Of a DNA stretch of 9,146 bases, positions 1-4,901 are shown piece by piece. Positions within the stretch are counted from its first letter, which is position 1. Each line of letters starts with the position of its first letter. Below the pieces are notes generated by a model, which was not told the origin of the DNA, searched no databases, and saw nothing but the letters and a program-made list of their open reading frames with translations. Source of the stretch: JAAFJT01 sp043772905 (GTDB lineage: Bacteria > Bacteroidota > Bacteroidia > Chitinophagales > Saprospiraceae); the NCBI GenBank assembly GCA_043772905.1, contig JAYVFS010000236.1, forward strand, positions 1-9,146. Direction: 5' to 3'. A program made the position numbers and the translations under genes.

Positions 1-1529
1 CCAATTTGCCAATCATCACGGTCAATCATGCAGCCAAAAATATCGGCAAATGACTCATTCAAGGCACCTGGTTCGTTTTGATACTTCAAATTAGCGGTAT
101 TTTGAATAACACCATGCGATATTTCATGTCCCGCCACATCAAGTCCACGTGCCAAAGGCAAAAAGGCTGATGACCCATTGCCATAAAACATAGCTTCTCC
201 GTTCCAATAAGCATTGTCCATAGATTGACCACCATCGGTTACGTTGATAAAACTCGTAATTGTGCCGCCTTTTCCGTTGATAGAATTGCGGTTGAAAGTT
301 GTCCGATAATAATCATAAGCCTTTCCTCCATTGTAGTGACTTGAAACGGCTTTCGGATTGTTCCAAGCATTGTTCGTTGAGTTGACGTAATAATAAGGTC
401 CATCATCTGTATTGTTGTAATCATACGTTATTATAGCACCTATGGCCTTATTGGGCATTTGCGAAGAAGCCGCATTAAACATTGAACGCGATGCATCAAG
501 CATATAATATTTTGTACCAACTTGGTAGGTGTTGATTGTGCGTGATACATTCATCAAGTCCACCGCCGTTGCCGTAAAAGCACCGTCTAAGACAGTTGTG
601 CTTGCCGTTTCGATTTTAGTCCCCCCCTCAGTATTTAAAGCATTTTTCAGGAAAGTTGGCTCCGATTCTTTCGTTTCACCTAACCCATGAATATGCCCTG
701 AAATCGTGCAAGAGCTGTGGTAAGAGTCCAAAATTGCTCCATTTCCCGCATCTACAAAATACTCGTAGCGGTGCAACACATTGGGATATGCCACGACGTG
801 CCAAGCCAAACGTTCTGTATTGCGTTTGTCGTTTTTATAAAAAATAACCAATTCGCTGCGCAATTGTTCGCCGCCAATTTGCTCTTTTGCGTCAACAGGT
901 AATGTTTTAAACCCTGTTTTTTTCTCCAAATCAGCACGAACAAGCGTCTCTGCTGCCGCATTAAAAATGGTTGGTTCAAGCGTTTTAACTGAGGGGGTCG
1001 GGAAATAGACACCGTTGAACATTGTTATTTGACCATTTTTTTCATGGACAATAATTTCGCTGCCCCAAACAGGCACTTTACCCGAAACTTGCTGCATACG
1101 GATATGCGTTTGCCCAATATCATCGGTTTCAATAGATTTTACAACAAATTCTTCTGTCGGTTTTTTGATTTGAATGGCTTTTGAAAGCGCATCCAAGTAC
1201 TGAAAAGTCCGTTCTTCAATCGTTTTTAAGGTCGGATACTGAGGGGTCGATAAAGTGCCTTCAATCATCGTTGGCAAACCCATATCAGACGTTTTAACCT
1301 CCAAGCCGCTTGGCAACAGAGCTGACCGCTTTTGCAAATAAGGAATAGATTTAATAGTAGAATTGCCGACAAGTGGCTGTGTCGCTATGGGAACACCCGT
1401 TGCAGGAATGTCAAGTTGTTGTGGGAAGCCATGTGGAACGGCTTGTATGTCTTTGTTTTTAAACGGTTTTTGAGACCAGCCCATGACCGTGAAAGCTAAA
1501 ATCGGCAGTAGTAAAAATAATCGTTTCAT
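1..1529 (-). CDS. Secreted M4 (thermolysin-like) zinc metallopeptidase, 3' end outside the window
   Basis: An uninterrupted frame runs from ATG at 1529 to the window edge (509 codons), so the C-terminus is missing. Residues 1-19 form a signal peptide (MKRLFLLLPILAFTVMGWSQ). A propeptide follows, with an FTP-type stretch from about residue 142 (HIRMQQVSGKVPVWGSEI), then a PepSY-like part with WHVVAYPN. The catalytic domain includes HYNGGKAYDYY at about 398, the zinc motif H468-E-I-S-H472, and GALNESFAD at 488-496. E492 lies 20 residues after the second histidine, exactly as the third zinc ligand does in thermolysin. By family knowledge this is a secreted endopeptidase activated by removal of its propeptide. 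The gene starts 50 nt after the lipoprotein gene on the same strand and no clear promoter lies between, so cotranscription is likely. Three copies of the ACTGAGGGG word lie in it, all in the propeptide or linker. The missing part should hold the C-terminal helical subdomain and perhaps a secretion-sorting domain. Confidence 0.93.
   Translation of the reverse strand, partial: MKRLFLLLPILAFTVMGWSQKPFKNKDIQAVPHGFPQQLDIPATGVPIATQPLVGNSTIKSIPYLQKRSALLPSGLEVKTSDMGLPTMIEGTLSTPQYPTLKTIEERTFQYLDALSKAIQIKKPTEEFVVKSIETDDIGQTHIRMQQVSGKVPVWGSEIIVHEKNGQITMFNGVYFPTPSVKTLEPTIFNAAAETLVRADLEKKTGFKTLPVDAKEQIGGEQLRSELVIFYKNDKRNTERLAWHVVAYPNVLHRYEYFVDAGNGAILDSYHSSCTISGHIHGLGETKESEPTFLKNALNTEGGTKIETASTTVLDGAFTATAVDLMNVSRTINTYQVGTKYYMLDASRSMFNAASSQMPNKAIGAIITYDYNNTDDGPYYYVNSTNNAWNNPKAVSSHYNGGKAYDYYRTTFNRNSINGKGGTITSFINVTDGGQSMDNAYWNGEAMFYGNGSSAFLPLARGLDVAGHEISHGVIQNTANLKYQNEPGALNESFADIFGCMIDRDDWQI
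621..634 (-). repeat. ACTGAGGGG word, copy 1
   Basis: Minus strand reads ATACTGAGGGGGGG (7 G). It lies in the sense strand of the M4 peptidase gene, read as Asn-Thr-Glu-Gly-Gly in the linker between propeptide and catalytic domain. Confidence 0.85.
986..999 (+). repeat. ACTGAGGGG word, copy 2
   Basis: Plus strand reads TAACTGAGGGGGTC (5 G). It is antisense to the M4 peptidase gene, where it is translated as Thr-Pro-Ser-Val in the propeptide. Confidence 0.85.
1236..1248 (+). repeat. ACTGAGGGG word, copy 3
   Basis: Plus strand reads ATACTGAGGGGTC (4 G). It is antisense to the M4 peptidase gene, translated as Thr-Pro-Gln-Tyr, a different frame from copy 2. Confidence 0.85.
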
Positions 1530-1579
1530 TGTTTTAAGTTTTTGATTATCAATAAGTTAAAAATAATTCGCTTTAAGTA

Positions 1580-2104
1580 TCAATATTTTTCTTCTTTATG
1601 TTTTTCTTTTTTTTTGGGTAACTCTGCACTTAATTTCATGTAATAGTCTTCTATCGTCTTAGGCGCATGAACATCATTGCCACTGCCATCCCAAACGATT
1701 TTATTATCCTTTTTGCCTTCTCTTTTGAGGATAACATAATGATAAATATTGCCAGGCCTATCGTAAAGCCAAGTGTGCAAACGCATGGAATCAACGGCTG
1801 CAAAGTAAGTCACCGCCTTCTTTTTGCCTATTTTTTTGACAATGCGTTGGGTGGCAGAATCTTTTTCAATCCTAACAATATACCCGTTTTCAAGCAAAGC
1901 ATATTCATGCACCATACCCGTAAAGCCCCCGCCATGACCAAAAACGATTTGGGTGGCAGGCATTTTGTCAGTCGCTATTTTTTTTGTACAACTGAAAAGG
2001 CCTAAAAACAGTAAAATAATAATGGGAAAAGACACTCGGAGACTTGGAACGTTGTTGGAAAAAGTCTTTTTGGAGAAAGAGCCGTTGGTGAAGTTGAGTT
2101 TCAT
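1580..2104 (-). CDS. Small lipoprotein of unknown function
   Basis: The 174-residue product has a long, basic N-terminal region, a hydrophobic segment at about 26-38 (FPIIILLFLGLFS) and a lipobox LFSC with the lipidated cysteine at C39, followed by TKK. It should therefore be processed by signal peptidase II and anchored in an outer or inner membrane facing the periplasm. The mature part begins with a glycine-rich segment, FGHGGGFTGMVHEYALLENG at about 54-73. This resembles a recurring small Bacteroidota lipoprotein family, recognised from memory only; no function is known to me. The C-terminus is highly charged (KKKEKHKEEKY). The gene ends 50 nt before the M4 peptidase start on the same strand, so the two are probably cotranscribed. 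The N-terminal region is longer than usual for a lipoprotein; the start at 2104 is the only obvious ATG before the hydrophobic segment. Confidence 0.8.
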   Translation of the reverse strand: MKLNFTNGSFSKKTFSNNVPSLRVSFPIIILLFLGLFSCTKKIATDKMPATQIVFGHGGGFTGMVHEYALLENGYIVRIEKDSATQRIVKKIGKKKAVTYFAAVDSMRLHTWLYDRPGNIYHYVILKREGKKDNKIVWDGSGNDVHAPKTIEDYYMKLSAELPKKKEKHKEEKY

Positions 2105-2147
2105 AATTAATGTTTAAAAAAATTTAAGAATGCTTAGAATACGCTAT

Positions 2148-2155
2148 CAAAAGTA
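2148..2155 (-). promoter_or_regulatory. Candidate -7 promoter element for the lipoprotein/M4 peptidase unit
   Basis: The minus strand reads TACTTTTG, a match to the Bacteroidota -7 consensus TAnnTTTG, 44 nt upstream of the lipoprotein start. I see no convincing TTTG -33 element at the usual distance, so support is partial. Confidence 0.4.
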
Positions 2156-2253
2156 CAAAATGGAATCCATTCTACTTTGTTTTGAAGTAATAAGACGTAA
2201 AAAATGACAAAAGAAACGCGTTGAGGGCAGTTGGTGGGATAAAATGGTGCTTT

Positions 2254-2268
2254 TTACTGAGGGGGGTC
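2254..2268 (+). repeat. ACTGAGGGG word, copy 4 (intergenic)
   Basis: Plus strand reads TTACTGAGGGGGGTC (6 G). It lies in the 227-nt gap between the DUF1573 and lipoprotein genes, downstream of the former and about 100 nt upstream of the likely promoter of the latter. I see nothing else notable in this gap. Confidence 0.85.
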
Positions 2269-2331
2269 AAAAATATATGTCATCATAAGTCATTGGTATT
2301 CATTTATTTTCAGTGCAGAAACAACTCTTGC

Positions 2332-2805
2332 TCATTTCACGCCGCCGGGTATTTGGTCAACCCAAACTTCCATTTTGAGTTTAATGATGCTTGGATAGCC
2401 ATTCGTGGTGACCGTAATAGTGGGTTTTTGAGGGCCCACTTTATTTCTTGCAGTATATTTTACCAGTATTTTACCTTTGCCGCCCGGGGGGATAGGCTTC
2501 ATGGGTGGCGTCGGAATAGTACAACCGCAAGAACCTTTTGCATTGATGATAACAAGGTCACGCTTGCCAGTATTTGTAAAGTCAAAACTTTTTTCGAGCA
2601 CGGCATCTTCTTTAATGGTGCCCAACTCAAGGATTAACGTGTCGAATTGTATTTTTGCAGTATGAGAAACGGCTGATTTTTTAGAAGCAGTCGAACGGGA
2701 TTTTGACGTAATCTTAGCTTTAGGTCCTTTCGTTTGAGCGACTCCCTCAGTAGGTAAAAAGAAGACGGCGAGGAAATAGCAATAAAAACATGTAAAGGTT
2801 CTCAT
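2332..2805 (-). CDS. Secreted DUF1573 domain protein
   Basis: The 157-residue product begins with a signal peptide (hydrophobic FLAVFFLP at 11-18, likely cleavage after V-A at about 23). A lysine/serine/threonine-rich linker to about residue 48 follows. Then comes a DUF1573 domain with the family hallmarks: LGTIKEDAVLEKSFDFTNTG, an LVIINAKGSCGCT segment, PIPPGGKGKILVKY and ITVTTNG. DUF1573 domains are Ig-like (ASH/MSP-type) modules common in exported Bacteroidota proteins; their exact role is unknown. Two cysteines in GSCGCT are typical of the family. Its promoter, immediately upstream, is one of the best in the window. The c-region of the signal peptide (T19-E-G-V) is encoded by a copy of the ACTGAGGG word. 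Confidence 0.9.
   Translation of the reverse strand: MRTFTCFYCYFLAVFFLPTEGVAQTKGPKAKITSKSRSTASKKSAVSHTAKIQFDTLILELGTIKEDAVLEKSFDFTNTGKRDLVIINAKGSCGCTIPTPPMKPIPPGGKGKILVKYTARNKVGPQKPTITVTTNGYPSIIKLKMEVWVDQIPGGVK
2740..2752 (-). repeat. ACTGAGGGG word, copy 5 (one mismatch)
   Basis: Minus strand reads TACTGAGGGAGTC, with A in place of the fourth G of the run. It is in the sense strand of the DUF1573 gene, read Thr-Glu-Gly-Val at the end of the signal peptide. Confidence 0.65.
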
Positions 2806-2834
2806 TGAAAAAGTGTTTTATATGAATAATTGTG

Positions 2835-2865
2835 CAAATATAACTTTGTTCATTAATTGAAACAA
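2835..2865 (-). promoter_or_regulatory. Promoter of the DUF1573 gene (-33 TTG and -7 TATATTTG)
   Basis: On the minus strand a TTG (2865-2863, within ATTGTTT) is followed after 20 nt by TATATTTG (2842-2835), a full match to the Bacteroidota TAnnTTTG -7 box. The predicted transcript would begin near 2829, giving a leader of about 24 nt before the ATG at 2805. Confidence 0.6.
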
Positions 2866-2991
2866 TTTATTATGATAAAATCATTGTAACTTATTAATAA
2901 TCAATACTTAATAATTTTGTATAAACTTAAAAACTTTCGAAATCAACGTTTCCACTTTCTAAGATAATTCCTTTTTTTTGCTGAAAGTATA

Positions 2992-2999
2992 TAACTTTG
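2992..2999 (+). promoter_or_regulatory. Candidate -7 element for the mutase gene
   Basis: Plus strand reads TAACTTTG, matching TAnnTTTG, about 97 nt upstream of the ATG at 3096. A TTTTG at 2976-2980 is too close (11 nt) to be a normal -33 box. Another TAACTTTG at 2841-2848 is farther away. The rest of the 2806-3095 divergent region is AT-rich and shows no other feature I can support. Confidence 0.35.
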
Positions 3000-3095
3000 A
3001 GACTAATTTCATTAAATAAAGTCACTAATAATTATATAATGAATTGCTAAATGTAAAAATTGAGTATTGATTTATTCTCTTACAATTTTAAAGAT

Positions 3096-4223
3096 ATGCC
3101 TACACCAAACCAAAGCCTATTTGCCGAATTTCCACCCGTTACCAAAGCGGAATGGTTCGCTAAAATTGAAAAAGACCTCAAAGGTCGCCCTTTGTCTGAC
3201 CTAAATTGGGCGCAAATCCCCCCCCTCAGTATAAATCCATTTATTCATGCAGATGATTTTACAGAACAACCCGCACCGATTCTCGACAATCGTTCTGCCA
3301 ACACTTGGGCGATTAGCGAAGACATAGATGTAACCGATTTCGCAGCTGCTAATAAACAAACACTTGCTGCTTTGATGGCAGGAATTAATGCGCCACGCTT
3401 CGTTTTCGATACATATCCAACAGAAAATCAACTGACTCAATTGTTAGAAAATGTCGAATTAGACTATATTTCTACGCATTTTCAAGCAAAAACAGACAAT
3501 CGCTCACCGCTTCCTTTTTTAAAAAGTTTTAAAAATATCGCAGGTGAAAAAGCGGCTGAACTGAAAGGGGCTGTTCATTACGACCCTTTTGCAAATGGTG
3601 GAAATAATGTAGCAGAAACAACAGCATTGATAAATTGGGCTGCTGAAAATTTGCCAAATTTTATAGTTATAACAGTCAATGTTGAACGTTTTTATAAAAA
3701 TACTGAGGGGGTCGTTTCTGAATTATCAAATGCTTTATTAGCTGGCGAAAACTATTTGAAACTATTGACAGACAATGGTTTAACTCTTGACACCCTTCAA
3801 AACCGCATCGCTTTCCGTTTCCAAATCGGTTCATCTTATTTTGTTGAAATCGCCAAACTACGTGCTTTCAAACTGCTTTGGGGCAACGTCCTTTCTGCTT
3901 ATAACGCCGAGCCGACAACGCCCCGTTTGTTCGCTTGCACAACGCCGATTTTGAATGATTTTGATGCCAATATACATAAAATTCAAGCGACAACTGAAGC
4001 CATGAGTGCCGTCATGGGTGGCATCGAAACCTTAACAGTTGCGCCAAGCGAAGCATCAGATTTTGGTCGCCGCATAGCTCGAAATGTGCAACATTTATTG
4101 TCAATGGAATCTTATCTTGACCGTGTTGCTGACCCTTCGGCGGGCAGTTATTATATCGAAAAATTGACGGAACAGTTGGCGGAAGCGGCTTGGAAAGCCT
4201 TTCAAGAAAAAGGAACGAAATAA
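3096..4223 (+). CDS. mutA: Methylmalonyl-CoA mutase small (beta) subunit-like protein, C-terminally short
   Basis: I chose the ATG at 3096 (375 residues; MPTPNQSLFAEFPPVTKAEW) because this opening matches family starts; an in-frame TTG at 3060 would add 12 unlikely residues. The sequence follows the mutase TIM-barrel: EFPPVTKAEWFAKIEKDLKG near the start, DPFANGG at about 163-169, YFVEIAKLRAFKLLW at 248-262, SDFGRRIARNVQ at about 321-332 and DPSAGSYYIE at 346-355. By family knowledge, the small subunit pairs with the catalytic large subunit, which converts methylmalonyl-CoA to succinyl-CoA with adenosylcobalamin. There is no cobalamin-binding domain, and the protein stops right after the AWKAFQE helix, where relatives usually continue. 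No other frame continues it. The large-subunit gene normally expected nearby is not within the following 5 kb. Two ACTGAGGGG words lie inside it. Confidence 0.87.
   Translation: MPTPNQSLFAEFPPVTKAEWFAKIEKDLKGRPLSDLNWAQIPPLSINPFIHADDFTEQPAPILDNRSANTWAISEDIDVTDFAAANKQTLAALMAGINAPRFVFDTYPTENQLTQLLENVELDYISTHFQAKTDNRSPLPFLKSFKNIAGEKAAELKGAVHYDPFANGGNNVAETTALINWAAENLPNFIVITVNVERFYKNTEGVVSELSNALLAGENYLKLLTDNGLTLDTLQNRIAFRFQIGSSYFVEIAKLRAFKLLWGNVLSAYNAEPTTPRLFACTTPILNDFDANIHKIQATTEAMSAVMGGIETLTVAPSEASDFGRRIARNVQHLLSMESYLDRVADPSAGSYYIEKLTEQLAEAAWKAFQEKGTK
3218..3232 (-). repeat. ACTGAGGGG word, copy 6
   Basis: Minus strand reads ATACTGAGGGGGGGG, with the longest G run in the window (8). It is antisense to the mutase gene, translated there as Pro-Pro-Leu-Ser-Ile. 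Confidence 0.85.
3700..3713 (+). repeat. ACTGAGGGG word, copy 7 (exact consensus)
   Basis: Plus strand reads ATACTGAGGGGGTC. It is in the sense strand of the mutase gene, read Asn-Thr-Glu-Gly-Val, at the place where mutases usually have an Asn-Ala-Gly-Ala stretch before the QELA-type helix. Confidence 0.87.
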
Positions 4224-4237
4224 AATAAGGTTATTTT
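4222..4237 (+). terminator. Weak AT-rich hairpin after the mutase gene
   Basis: AAAATAA (4222-4228) and TTATTTT (4231-4237) are perfect complements around the stop codon, followed by a T-rich stretch at 4243-4247. A longer-range arm pair, GGAAAGCCT at 4192-4200 with AGGCTTTTTCC at 4239-4249, could also pair. The AT stem is weak, so this is only a possible terminator. Confidence 0.25.
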
Positions 4238-4249
4238 TAGGCTTTTTCC

Positions 4250-4280
4250 TTGAAAATGTCTCTTTTTACGTATAAATTTG
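4250..4280 (+). promoter_or_regulatory. Promoter of the Uma2-DUF5682 pair (-33 TTG and -7 TAAATTTG)
   Basis: TTG at 4250-4252 and TAAATTTG at 4273-4280 are separated by 20 nt, the same spacing as at the DUF1573 promoter. The start point would be near 4287, leaving only about 10 nt before the ATG at 4297. This suggests that the Uma2 and DUF5682 genes form their own transcript, separate from the mutase gene. Confidence 0.6.
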
Positions 4281-4296
4281 TCAAAAAATATTTGAT

Positions 4297-4896
4297 ATGA
4301 CAACTGCCATTGCACATAAGCCACAGACAACTCAAAAAGGGAAAAAGAACAAAAAGGCAATTTCTTTAGAAGCCTTTTTGAGTCTCTACTCTAACAGAGA
4401 AGACGACTATAAATATGAGTGGCACAACGGCAACATTGAAAAAACGCCACGTACTATGAACCGAGACCAATCTAAAATTCAAGAAGCGATTTTGGCATAT
4501 TTTTACACCCATCCACAATTCCGTCAAGAAGGGGCGTTTCTTGTGGAGTTGGACATGTATATTCCTACTAAAAACAGAACACGACGGGCAGACATGGCTT
4601 TTTTGACGCAACCGCAAATGGACGAAACGTTGAAAGGAGATGCTTCTGTTGCGCCGTTTGTTATTGAAGTTATTTCAGCATTCGACAAAATCAATGAATT
4701 TGAAACAAAACTTAAAGAATATTTCACAAATGGCGTTCAAGTCGTTTGGCAAATAATTCCTTTGTCTGAAACGGTAAAAGTTTATACATCTGTTAAAAAT
4801 GTAAAAATTTGTCAAGACGATGATGTCTGTTCTGCTACGCCCGTTCTACCGACTTTTCAAATGACCGTTCAAGACATTTTGAACCTCAAAAAGTAA
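4297..4896 (+). CDS. Uma2-family (DUF820) PD-(D/E)XK nuclease-fold protein
   Basis: The 199-residue product shows the Uma2 pattern: a basic N-terminus (about 1-20), an EAFLSLYSNREDDYKYEWHNGNI segment at about 25-47 (family YEWVDGEIV), RRADMAFL with D99, PFVIEVIS with E124, and K138-x-x-x-Y142 in KLKEYFTNGVQVVW. D99, E124 and K138 fit the catalytic D, E and K of the PD-(D/E)XK fold, so the active site appears intact. Uma2 proteins are putative nucleases, often present in many copies in Cyanobacteria and some Bacteroidota; their substrate is unknown. The length is usual for the family. The stop codon lies 5 nt before the TTG start of the DUF5682 gene, which suggests translational coupling and perhaps a shared task. 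A lone Uma2 gene caught beside DUF5682 by chance remains possible. Confidence 0.85.
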   Translation: MTTAIAHKPQTTQKGKKNKKAISLEAFLSLYSNREDDYKYEWHNGNIEKTPRTMNRDQSKIQEAILAYFYTHPQFRQEGAFLVELDMYIPTKNRTRRADMAFLTQPQMDETLKGDASVAPFVIEVISAFDKINEFETKLKEYFTNGVQVVWQIIPLSETVKVYTSVKNVKICQDDDVCSATPVLPTFQMTVQDILNLKK

Positions 4897-4901
4897 TCTC
4901 C

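Noticed and set aside
752..1012. Minus-strand open frame of 86 codons and overlapping plus-strand frames
   Set aside because: The region is inside the M4 peptidase frame, which is open over 509 codons and has its zinc-binding motifs in the right places.
2221..2637. A plus-strand open frame of 138 codons
   Set aside because: It overlaps the DUF1573 gene, which has clear family motifs, a signal peptide and a promoter on the other strand. Its translation has no recognisable features and begins without a plausible start context.
3060..3095. TTG start at 3060 for the mutase gene
   Set aside because: It adds 12 residues not expected in the family; the ATG at 3096 gives a normal N-terminus.
2254..3713. 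Nearly equal spacing of four word copies (about 490, 479 and 477 nt)
   Set aside because: The other gaps in the window are irregular, and four copies are too few; it is probably chance.
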